From NCBI GenBank assembly GCA_016178045.1, contig JACOUE010000023.1, forward strand, positions 1 through 35,514: 35,514 nucleotides of DNA. Direction: 5' to 3'. The translations under genes were made by a program, and so were the position numbers. Source of the DNA: Chloroflexota bacterium. GTDB lineage: Bacteria > Chloroflexota > Dehalococcoidia > SM23-28-2 > JACOUE01. Positions 24,588 to 30,539 of the stretch are shown here, piece by piece (within the stretch, counting starts at the first letter, position 1; each line of letters starts with the position of its first letter). The notes under the pieces are model-generated. The model was given only the letters and a program-made list of their open reading frames with translations, ran no database searches and had not been told where the DNA came from.

Positions 24588-25475
24588 TTACGGCCTCACT
24601 CCGGTGAGCTTGGCCAGCTTGACGGTGTTGAAGAGGGCGCTGGAGGCGTACCACTTGATGCGGATGCGGCTGGCGTCCTTGCTCTCCAGGCTGCCGACGC
24701 GCTCCACCTGGAGGCCGCCGGGGGCGGTGAGGCCGGCGATGCCGCCCTCGCCGAACTGGAGGCCGTAGATGGTGGAGCAGTCGGTGCTGGTGCCGACGGT
24801 CTGGGTGTCGGAGATGTAGTCGGAGACGCCGACGGGGATGCCGTCGTAGAACTGGACCATCTGGCCGAAGTCGTTGCGGTCGGCTTCGAGGAAGGTGCCG
24901 GAGGTGCGGGCGAGCTTGTTGATGATGCGGCGGGAGCGGCGGCTCAGGAGGAGGAGGTCGGGCTTGCCGCCCTTGATGAGGTCGACGAGCTCGTCGAGCT
25001 TGTCCAGGGTGAGGGAGCCGCCGTTGGCACCCATGGAGAGGGTCTGGCCGGAGGTGGTGAGCTTGTCGAGGCCGTCGAAGGCTTTGGCGTTGGCGACGGC
25101 GTCGCCGTTGACGAAGGTGTCTTCGAAGAGCTGGCGGACGGCTTTGGCTTTGAGCTGGACGACGGCGGACTCCAGGTCCTGGAGGTTGGAGCGGGTGGCG
25201 ATGAGGAAGTTGTCGACGTCGGCGTCGCCGCCCATGATCTTGAGGTTGGCGGTCTTCTGGGTGAAGGTGGGGGTGGACTCGGTCCAGGTGTCGCCGACGT
25301 CGAAGAAGGCGGCGGCGGGGGCGGTGGCTTCCTGGTTGTAGGTGAGGCCGTTGCCGACGATCTCGATGAAGGGGAGCTGCTGGAGGACGGGGGACTCCTT
25401 GAGGATGGTCTCGATGACGCCGACGAGGAGCAGGTCGTTGGAGAGTTTGGCGGCCTCGGCGAGGGTAAGGGCCAT
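24588..25475 (-). CDS. HK97-fold-type phage major capsid protein
   Basis: This 295-residue protein has a capsid-type N-terminal helix (LTLAEAAKLSNDLLLVGVIE) and the P-loop-like strand segment EIVGNGLTYNQEATAP. A long spine-helix region follows (LKIMGGDADVDNFLIATRSN through VRQLFEDTFVNGD), and the C-terminal P/A-domain strands include IPVGVSDYISDTQT and a final FNTVKLAKLTGV. A strong ribosome site (AAAGGAGGT) precedes the ATG. The size is that of a mature or scaffold-assisted capsid protein without a long delta domain. No prohead protease is seen. It is flanked on both sides by GRGACAC-type heptamer arrays. Confidence 0.85.
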   Translation of the reverse strand: MALTLAEAAKLSNDLLLVGVIETILKESPVLQQLPFIEIVGNGLTYNQEATAPAAAFFDVGDTWTESTPTFTQKTANLKIMGGDADVDNFLIATRSNLQDLESAVVQLKAKAVRQLFEDTFVNGDAVANAKAFDGLDKLTTSGQTLSMGANGGSLTLDKLDELVDLIKGGKPDLLLLSRRSRRIINKLARTSGTFLEADRNDFGQMVQFYDGIPVGVSDYISDTQTVGTSTDCSTIYGLQFGEGGIAGLTAPGGLQVERVGSLESKDASRIRIKWYASSALFNTVKLAKLTGVRP

Positions 25476-25500
25476 GGGGGGTTACCTCCTTTGGTTTGCC

Positions 25501-25562
25501 GGGACACGAGATCCGCGACAGGAAACAGGTCGTCGTGTCCCGCGTCTCACGTTTCGTGTCTC
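25501..25562. repeat. Degenerate heptamer array, inverted (GRGACAC type)
   Basis: Eight 7-mers around a 6-bp centre: GGGACAC, GAGATCC, GCGACAG and GAAACAG on one side; GTGTCCC, GCGTCTC, ACGTTTC and GTGTCTC on the other. It is the same family as 24533-24581 and lies 25 nt upstream of the capsid start, so the two arrays bracket that gene. Confidence 0.78.
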
Positions 25563-25687
25563 GATGCTCAGGGTAGGACGTATGTTCTGCAGGTGGAAGG
25601 GGGAGGTGGCAACGTGCGGATGGATGGATGGGCGGTAGCGAAGGCCCGGCTACCGACCGGCATCCTAACTTGTAGAGCTAGCGGTGC

Positions 25688-25873
25688 TTAAGAGGATTCT
25701 CGCTCTGGTATTTGTGGGCCCGCAGCTTTCCTGACGGGGGCTGCGAAATCCGTTTTGGTGAACTTCGGGCGGGTATCCGGCTGGCCCCCCGAGACATCAG
25801 GGGTTATGACGACCTCCCAGGTAACTTCTTTGATGCCGCCCGTTGCGCGGACATTCTTCACCGCCTCACCCAT
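25688..25873 (-). CDS. Small hypothetical protein, 61 residues
   Basis: The product starts MGEAVKNVRATGGIKEVTWE and ends AAGPQIPERESS. The ATG at 25873 has GGAG about 7 nt upstream and overlaps the preceding stop by 8 nt; a GTG at 25882 is the alternative. One beta hairpin (EVTWEVVITPD) and a basic tail are visible. It is probably translationally coupled to the DUF6941-like gene. No family is recognised. Confidence 0.5.
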   Translation of the reverse strand: MGEAVKNVRATGGIKEVTWEVVITPDVSGGQPDTRPKFTKTDFAAPVRKAAGPQIPERESS

Positions 25874-26285
25874 CTTGTCCACTCCCTTCGTCAGGAACGT
25901 GCATCAGATCGAGAGTCACTTCCTTCTTTGGCTCTCCGCTAATGAGGATCGTAAAGCTGTAGCTGCCGGGATAGGGGAACTGAAACATCTTCAGGTTTAG
26001 GATGTGATCCAGCGTTACACGACGGCCACCTTCCTGAGGTGGTATTTCGAGATCGGCGTCCAGGGATCCCAGGTGTTTCCCATCAGCATCCATAATGCGA
26101 ATCTCAATGTGTTTTGTTTGCCCGTATTCCGCTGGGCTTGCTTCTAGCCGGACAACAAGGGCCATGGACGGATGGACGGTGGGAAACTTGACGGCGGAAA
26201 TTTGATTGAATATCCCGAGGGCATTAATCTTGCCCTCTTGGGAGTAATTGGCCGAGTCAGCCACAAAGGCGAAAGGCACTTCCAT
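25866..26285 (-). CDS. DUF6941-like beta-sandwich protein
   Basis: This 139-residue protein starts MEVPFAFVADSANYSQEGKI and has the family-like segments NALGIFNQISAVKFPTVHPS, LVVRLEASPAEYGQTKHIEI and YPGSYSFTILISGE. The pattern ADxANY-xxGKxxxxGIFxxI-FP is that of the DUF6941 group, whose role is not established. A second, divergent member lies at 29229. Lower GC and a host-type character mark it as an insertion in the phage series. It has its own promoter (26302-26330) and is likely read from a very short leader. Confidence 0.65.
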   Translation of the reverse strand: MEVPFAFVADSANYSQEGKINALGIFNQISAVKFPTVHPSMALVVRLEASPAEYGQTKHIEIRIMDADGKHLGSLDADLEIPPQEGGRRVTLDHILNLKMFQFPYPGSYSFTILISGEPKKEVTLDLMHVPDEGSGQDG

Positions 26286-26301
26286 GAGGGCTTACATTAT
26301 C

Positions 26302-26330
26302 CCTATAAGACATGTTTGCCGTCTAGTCAA
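26302..26330 (-). promoter_or_regulatory. Promoter for the DUF6941-like gene
   Basis: On the reverse strand TTGACT (26325-26330) and TATAGG (26302-26307) are 17 bp apart. The -10 ends 16 nt before the ATG at 26285, giving a leader of about 10 nt. The -35 overlaps the stop codon of the upstream gene. Confidence 0.5.
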
Positions 26331-26631
26331 TGCGTTCAATGGACTCGAGATACACCTTCTCGTCGTCAAATCGGAACCAGACTGGCAACCTAGGTAATCC
26401 GCCGATTGGATTTAGCTTCCAGCAATACAAAGTTGTTCCTTGCACTGGGTCCAGGAGATCAGGTTGACGGGCTAGGGCGAAGTAAAGGCCCTGTAATGCT
26501 TCGTCCAGTCTTTTGGCGTCTCGCTCAATTTCCTGCTTTTGGGCCTGGAATAAGTCTGACTCTCTAACATCGCGGAGCTTAAATGGCCTCTGGGTGCTCA
26601 CGGGCGAATTCTTGGCCCCTCTTGATGTCAT
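26323..26631 (-). CDS. Candidate toxin partner of the Panacea protein
   Basis: This is a product of up to 102 residues. Its helical N-terminal half (AQKQEIERDAKRLDEALQGL) and beta C-terminal half (LPVWFRFDDEKVYLESIERI) recall the helix-then-sheet order of RelE/ParE-like toxins; the last strands VWFRFDDEKVYLESI are the best match. No catalytic residue can be assigned. The start is uncertain: the ATG at 26631 overlaps the Panacea gene by 53 nt, and a GTG at 26601 would reduce this to 23 nt. The overlap implies coupled translation. The toxin role is inferred from the association with DUF4065/Panacea. Confidence 0.5.
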   Translation of the reverse strand: MTSRGAKNSPVSTQRPFKLRDVRESDLFQAQKQEIERDAKRLDEALQGLYFALARQPDLLDPVQGTTLYCWKLNPIGGLPRLPVWFRFDDEKVYLESIERID

Positions 26632-27109
26632 CCTCAGTCAAGGGCTCGTCGGACAAGAATGCGGTCTGGTATGGTATCACTTCCCCCTCAAGCGCTACTC
26701 GCCAGCCCATTTCTTCATGTGATCGAGCGCTCATTTGGGTGGCGTTTAGGCCAGCAAAATCGCTGAGGAGAGCATCGATCACATTACGCTCGCCAGATGA
26801 GAACACTGTCGTGTCTGGACCAATTTGCGGCAGAACTCGCTGCTGAGAATAGCCATGATAGTCCATCCACTGTACAGTCGCATCGCGGTGCAGAACTAAC
26901 TCATTGATTATCGATGTGACATGCCGTGGGACAGGGCCGAATTGTCTTTTCTCATACACCGTCCCAGTGATCGACTGCCCAAACAAGGCGAAGGCTCGAA
27001 AGTCGCAATAGTAGAGGAGCTTGTTTAGTTTGACTGCTCCGAAAGCTAGGTCACCGAGTGACCTAGACGCGAGGTACAACACCAACTGCTTGAACTTCTG
27101 TCGATTCAT
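26579..27109 (-). CDS. Panacea-domain (DUF4065) protein, putative antitoxin
   Basis: This 176-residue protein has the Panacea hallmark AVKLNKLLYYCDFRAFALFG (about 25-44) followed by the family-like YEKRQFGPVPRHVTSIINEL (about 52-71) and a C-terminal helix pair. Panacea/SocA-like domains act as antitoxins against many unrelated toxins and also occur as proteolytic adaptors. It precedes an overlapping small gene, as expected for a two-gene module. A palindrome over its -10 (27119-27143) fits autoregulation. GC is clearly lower than in the capsid genes, so the pair looks inserted into the phage series. Confidence 0.8.
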   Translation of the reverse strand: MNRQKFKQLVLYLASRSLGDLAFGAVKLNKLLYYCDFRAFALFGQSITGTVYEKRQFGPVPRHVTSIINELVLHRDATVQWMDYHGYSQQRVLPQIGPDTTVFSSGERNVIDALLSDFAGLNATQMSARSHEEMGWRVALEGEVIPYQTAFLSDEPLTEDDIKRGQEFAREHPEAI

Positions 27110-27118
27110 GACAAGCCC

Positions 27119-27143
27119 ATTAGGCAGTATAACATTACCTAAT
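27119..27143 (-). promoter_or_regulatory. Palindromic operator over the Panacea gene -10
   Basis: The arms ATTAGG (27119-27124) and CCTAAT (27138-27143) bracket TATACT on the reverse strand (27126-27131). The -10 ends 16 nt before the ATG. An inverted repeat over the -10 is the usual site of toxin-antitoxin autorepression. The -35 is weak. Confidence 0.55.
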
Positions 27144-27235
27144 CAGGGGAAATAATGGTATCAGCCCCAGCTTGGTCCGCCTAAGGCGGATTAGAGCGGC
27201 GCAGCGCATCGCGGAAAATTACGTTTATGCCAGCC

Positions 27236-27865
27236 CTACGCTGGCCGATTCTGCAGCCCCAGCTTGATCTTCTCCTGGGGTGAGAGGGCGCTGAGGTCGG
27301 CGGCCCTACGGGCGGGGGAGCCGAGGGGCAGCCGGGCGGCCTGCGACTGCTGCTCGAGGCGGCTGCGGAGGTCGTCGACGAGGCGGAGGGCAGCGTCGAA
27401 CTGGCGGTCGATCTCGGCGAGGGTCTCGGCGCCGGGAGGGGCGTCGGTCGGGACGGGGACGAGGTCGGGGGGGACGTCGGGGGCGGCGGCGAGGCGGGCG
27501 TCGCGGTAGCGGAGGGCGGCGTCGGCTAACTGGCCTCGCGCTTCCGCCATTTCGGCGGACAGGTCGACAAGCTCAGTGCGGGCGGTGTCGGCTTCGGCCT
27601 GCGCGGCGCCGGCGAGGGCGCGGGCTTCCGCCAGTTCGGCGGAGGCTTCGACAAGGTCAGCCTGAGCGGTGCGGGCTTCGACAAGCTCAGCCTGAGCGGA
27701 GGCGAGTTCGGTCCGGGCGGTCTCCGCCTGGGCCCGCGCTTCGGCGGCCTCAGCCCGGGCGGTCTCGAGCTCGGCGCGGGCGGCGGCAAGCTCGCCCTGG
27801 GCTTCGACAGGCTCAGGCTGAGCGGGGGGTTCGGGGTCGCTGGGGGCGTCTGCGGTCCTGGGCAT
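27236..27865 (-). CDS. Ala/Glu-rich coiled-coil protein, scaffold-like
   Basis: The product is 209 residues from MPRTADAPSDPEPPAQPEPV. Residues about 20-135 are a long coiled coil of repeating ARAELETARAEAAEARAQAE-type units, followed by a linker (PPDLVPVPTDAPPGAETLAE) and a C-terminal helix (DRQFDAALRLVDDLRSRLEQ) ending SPQEKIKLGLQNRPA. Position between portal and capsid genes, acidic coiled coil and basic end fit a phage scaffolding protein. The ATG has AAGGAGG upstream; the longer frame to 27973 translates heptamer repeats and is rejected. Part of the coil is encoded by copies of a repeat containing TTCGACAAGCTCAG. Confidence 0.6.
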   Translation of the reverse strand: MPRTADAPSDPEPPAQPEPVEAQGELAAARAELETARAEAAEARAQAETARTELASAQAELVEARTAQADLVEASAELAEARALAGAAQAEADTARTELVDLSAEMAEARGQLADAALRYRDARLAAAPDVPPDLVPVPTDAPPGAETLAEIDRQFDAALRLVDDLRSRLEQQSQAARLPLGSPARRAADLSALSPQEKIKLGLQNRPA

Positions 27866-27944
27866 GGCGGGCCTCCTTGTCCGGTCTAAGGGGCACGGTA
27901 GTGCAGAGGGGGGGCGAGGGCCAAGGCGGAACTGGCACGGGGGA

Positions 27945-27979
27945 GGGAACAAGGAGCACGGAACAGGGAACAAGACGAG
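27945..27979. repeat. Degenerate heptamer tract (GGGAACA type)
   Basis: Five successive 7-mers: GGGAACA, AGGAGCA, CGGAACA, GGGAACA and AGACGAG. It has one orientation only, unlike the other arrays. It lies between the scaffold-like gene and the divergent F420 oxidoreductase. Read on the reverse strand it would code MFPVPCSLFP, a familiar artefact of such repeats. Confidence 0.65.
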
Positions 27980-28084
27980 GCGGCACCCGGACGGGCCGCT
28001 ACCGGCAGGCGGCTGGACGGGGCGCGGGCGGCTACATTATGCTCTAGGGCAACGAATCGCCCTTGCTGCAACAGGAGGCGCCCC

Positions 28085-28963
28085 ATGGAGTTCGGAGTCC
28101 ACCTGCCCCACGTCGGCCCGCTGGGCAATCGCGAGACGCTCACCGCCTTTGCCCGCAAGGCGGAGGAGCTGGGGTTCCACTCGCTGTGGGTGAGCGACCA
28201 CGTGGTGATCCCGCGGCAGATCTCGGGGGAGTACCCGGGCGGGCGCTTCCCGGTGCCGCCGGAGATGCCGTTCCTGGAGCCGATATCGACGCTGCTGTTC
28301 GTGTCGGCGGTGACGGAGCGGATCCGGCTGGGGACTTCGATCCTGGTGCTGCCGATGCGCCACCCGGTGATCACGGCGAAGGAGCTGGCGACGCTGGACG
28401 TGCTCTCGGGCGGGCGGCTGATCTTCGGGGCGGGGACGGGCTGGATGTCGGAGGAGTTCGAGGCGCTGAACGTGCCGTTCCGCAACCACGGCCCGCGGAT
28501 GGACGACTACCTGGAGGTGGTGCGCCGCTGCTGGACGGAGGAGCACCCGGCGTTCGAGGGGCGGTTCTACAAGCTGCCGGACGTGGGGTTCGCGCCGAAA
28601 CCGTCGCAGAAGCCGCACCCGCCGATCTGGGTGGGCGGGAGCGCGGAGGGGGCGCTGCGCCGGGCGGGCCGCTTCGCCGATGCCTGGCACGCGACGGGGA
28701 TGCAGACGCCGGAGGTGATCGCGGAGCGGTTCGCGAAGGTGAAGTCGTACGCGAAGGAGTACGGGCGGGACGCGGAGAAGCTGTCGCTATCGGTGCGAGT
28801 GGACGGGCTGGCGAGGGGCGAGGCGGGGGAGGTGGTGGAGCGGCTGCGGCCGTACGGCGAGGCGGGGGTATCGCACATGCTGGTGGCGTTCTTCGCGGCG
28901 ACGCTGGAGGGGATGGTGGGGGAGATGGAGGGGTTCGCGTCGGGGGTTATGGGGAGGGTGTGA
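28085..28963 (+). CDS. LLM-class F420-dependent oxidoreductase
   Basis: This 292-residue TIM-barrel protein of the luciferase-like monooxygenase superfamily belongs to the group using coenzyme F420. The segments MEFGVHLPHVGPL, AEELGFHSLWVSDH (about 28-41), TERIRLGTSILVLPMRHP and ELATLDVLSGGRLIFGAGTG (about 101-120) are diagnostic, as is PPIWVGGSAEGALRRAGRFA near 181. The length is normal for the group (about 280-300). AGGAGG lies 7 nt before the ATG. It is read against the phage genes that flank it and has very high GC, like the host. The substrate is unknown. Confidence 0.9.
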   Translation: MEFGVHLPHVGPLGNRETLTAFARKAEELGFHSLWVSDHVVIPRQISGEYPGGRFPVPPEMPFLEPISTLLFVSAVTERIRLGTSILVLPMRHPVITAKELATLDVLSGGRLIFGAGTGWMSEEFEALNVPFRNHGPRMDDYLEVVRRCWTEEHPAFEGRFYKLPDVGFAPKPSQKPHPPIWVGGSAEGALRRAGRFADAWHATGMQTPEVIAERFAKVKSYAKEYGRDAEKLSLSVRVDGLARGEAGEVVERLRPYGEAGVSHMLVAFFAATLEGMVGEMEGFASGVMGRV

Positions 28964-29228
28964 GGGGTGCTAGGTGTAGGGGGTTGAGGTATGGACTCGC
29001 TCGTGTACCTGTTTGCAGGCTGATGTCGGTGGAATGTCAACAACGTACGCCGCAACCTCCTTCCCCCACAAACCTCCTTGCAAACTGCAAATCGAGGACG
29101 TACGATCAAACTGCATAAGCGGCCTACTAGAAACCGCATGAGAAGTTCGAGAGACTGGCCAAGAAGGAGAGTAACGGCTCCGAAACAGTCCGAACGTAAG
29201 CGGCGATCATAGAAGGAGTTTCCCTTCC
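28964..29228. other. Gap without recognised gene
   Basis: 265 nt between the oxidoreductase and the second DUF6941-like gene. No convincing ORF, tRNA or terminator is seen. A T-poor start gives way to mixed GC sequence; a segment near 29140-29165 could code a short helix (KFERLAKK), but stops interrupt it. It is probably a decayed insertion boundary. Confidence 0.35.
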
Positions 29229-29705
29229 ATGGCTGAAGAAGGACACCCGTTCGAGCGTGGCCCATATCTAGCCGCAGCCGTTTTTTGCGAGCGCGTGTTG
29301 ACGGAACAGGATGGTGTCAATTCGCTAGTTCGGATAGTTGACCGGATAACGCATACGGCAACAGGGCCAGAGGCACCTATCGAACTTCACCCGTTTCCCT
29401 ACCCACTTTGGTTGTATTTGTCCTTCAAGTCTGGCACCGCTCGCGGCGTGAAGGATTTGACTTTACGCATCCAGAAACCTTCGGGGGAAAGCCCGCCAGC
29501 ACAGACACTCCCATTGAACTTTGAAGGTGAGGATGACCGCGGAGCCAACCTCATCATCCAGCTACAATTGGAAATCGACGTGGTAGGCGTCTGGTGGTTC
29601 GATATCAGTCTAGACGGCGTCCACGTAACAAGGCTGCCACTACGGATAATCTACATGCGGCAGGCGATGCTCAGGCGACCCGAACAAGGCGGTCGATTTG
29701 GTTAG
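29229..29705 (+). CDS. DUF6941-like protein, second copy
   Basis: This 158-residue protein has the segments RGPYLAAAVFCERVLTEQDG (10-29) and VNSLVRIVDRITHTATGPEA, then beta strands (LIIQLQLEIDVVGVWWFDIS). The layout of a conserved start, EQDGVNSLVRIVDRI and a late VWWFDISLDG resembles the DUF6941 group and mirrors the protein at 25866, though the two are divergent. GGAG lies about 11 nt before the ATG. GC is moderate. Its last 35 nt overlap the convergent gene at 29671. The function is unknown. Confidence 0.65.
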   Translation: MAEEGHPFERGPYLAAAVFCERVLTEQDGVNSLVRIVDRITHTATGPEAPIELHPFPYPLWLYLSFKSGTARGVKDLTLRIQKPSGESPPAQTLPLNFEGEDDRGANLIIQLQLEIDVVGVWWFDISLDGVHVTRLPLRIIYMRQAMLRRPEQGGRFG

Positions 29706-30009
29706 GGTCGCGACGATAGGTTTCGGACCCGCTTTCTGTTGTGATGGAGGTTGTCGAGGCTGCCACAACGAGAGTTGTGAGGGGCCTTAGGCTCAGCGCT
29801 GCTGCCCGCTCAACGAATTCCTCATCAGTGACAAACCCATCGTTGAGCTTGAGGAACAGCACGTCTAGCGCATTCGCAATCTCGACCGCCCCCTGATCAT
29901 TTGAGTCTAGAATGGCCTGTAGATGCGTGACAAGCCAATCCTCAAGCGCCCTACGGTCAAGAGTGCCATCCAGAAATTGTCTTAGGGTGTCCCTCAGTTG
30001 CTGAAGCAT
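29671..30009 (-). CDS. Hypothetical protein, 112 residues
   Basis: Translation from the ATG at 30009 (GGGGGAAG just upstream) gives MLQQLRDTLRQFLDGTLDRR, then ALEDWLVTHLQAILDSNDQG and VFVLLKLNDG-like helices (ALDVLFLKLNDGFVTDEEFV). It is mostly helical, and short proteins of this type (LRxFLxGxxxxxALExWL) are common next to nuclease and defence genes, but I cannot assign a role. The 3' end overlaps the convergent gene by 35 nt. The start codon lies in the palindrome GCATGC, shared with the start of the opposite ORF. Confidence 0.65.
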   Translation of the reverse strand: MLQQLRDTLRQFLDGTLDRRALEDWLVTHLQAILDSNDQGAVEIANALDVLFLKLNDGFVTDEEFVERAAALSLRPLTTLVVAASTTSITTESGSETYRRDPNQIDRLVRVA

Positions 30010-30352
30010 GCTTCCCCCTAATAACCCGTTAATTATCCGGGTGTCCGATGTCAGGATAAGAGAGATATTCAACAACAGTCAACATGCTGCCTCCATAGAA
30101 AATAGGGAATATATTGAGTTAATTCTGTCTGACGACCCCGTACCGGCGGCAACCGCTCGTAGGCGGAGATGGCCTCGCGGCGTCCGTAGCCAATACGTTC
30201 GCTATTACAATTCACGTCGCGAATGGATGTGCGATGTACACCGGTATCGGAAGCGGGACGGCACACTTGCGGCTAGTGGCAAGCCAGATCCGAAGCGCGT
30301 CAATATGGGCGACGGAGGAATCTACGTGTTCGATCCCGACGTGCCAAGCTGA
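30008..30352 (+). CDS. Conserved hypothetical protein with KPDPK motif
   Basis: The C-terminal 65 residues look genuine: SQYVRYYNSRREWMCDVHRY, then RKRDGTLAASGKPDPKRVNM and GGIYVFDPDVPS. The order strand, VH-Y, DGTLxxSGKPDPK is a recognisable small family of unknown function. The first 45 residues are AT-rich and antisense to the promoter of the reverse gene, so the true start may lie downstream (a GTG near residue 12, or none). It may be an N-terminally damaged copy. Confidence 0.5.
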   Translation: MLPPNNPLIIRVSDVRIREIFNNSQHAASIENREYIELILSDDPVPAATARRRRWPRGVRSQYVRYYNSRREWMCDVHRYRKRDGTLAASGKPDPKRVNMGDGGIYVFDPDVPS

Positions 30353-30416
30353 TTGGAGTATATCGTTGCCCGTGTTCCCCTCCTTTTCCTTCCGCGTCTT
30401 CCCTCCGCGTCGTCCT

Positions 30417-30484
30417 GGGGCCGGCCCGCCCCTGCCTGCCCGCTGGCAGACCTGAGGTTATCACCTCAGGCTGCGGCCGGCCCC
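30417..30484. terminator. Nested inverted repeat downstream of portal gene
   Basis: The outer arms GGGGCCGGC (30417-30425) and GCCGGCCCC (30476-30484) enclose an inner perfect hairpin, CCTGAGGT (30451-30458) with ACCTCAGG (30463-30470). It lies 38 nt past the portal stop on the reverse strand. No T-run follows on either side, so termination is only probable. Confidence 0.5.
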
Positions 30485-30504
30485 GCCCTACCGGCATCGC
30501 CCCC

Positions 30505-30539
30505 ATGTTCCTGGTCTTAGTTCACGGTTCTAGGTTCTG
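30505..30539. repeat. Heptamer tract entering the portal gene (GGTTCTA type)
   Basis: Five 7-mers: ATGTTCC, TGGTCTT, AGTTCAC, GGTTCTA and GGTTCTG. The last two and part of the third lie inside the portal reading frame and encode its final residues, QNLEP. The tract is the same family as 22775-22829 and 33814-33851. Confidence 0.7.

Noticed and set aside
24533-25562. Possible CRISPR-like repeats
   Set aside because: Units are 7 bp, contiguous and inverted about a centre, with no spacers and no cas genes.
25575-25588. AGGACGTATGTTCT as a further LexA-like box upstream of the capsid gene
   Set aside because: It has one mismatch from AGAAC-N4-GTTCT and no promoter elements around it; about one such match is expected by chance in this window.
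27866-27973. N-terminal extension MFPVPCSLFP of the scaffold-like gene
   Set aside because: It is a translation of the heptamer repeat; the ATG at 27865 has a strong ribosome site.
29100-29220. Remnant of an integrase or tRNA in the gap
   Set aside because: No cloverleaf or tyrosine/serine recombinase motif could be built; short helical-looking peptides are interrupted by stops.
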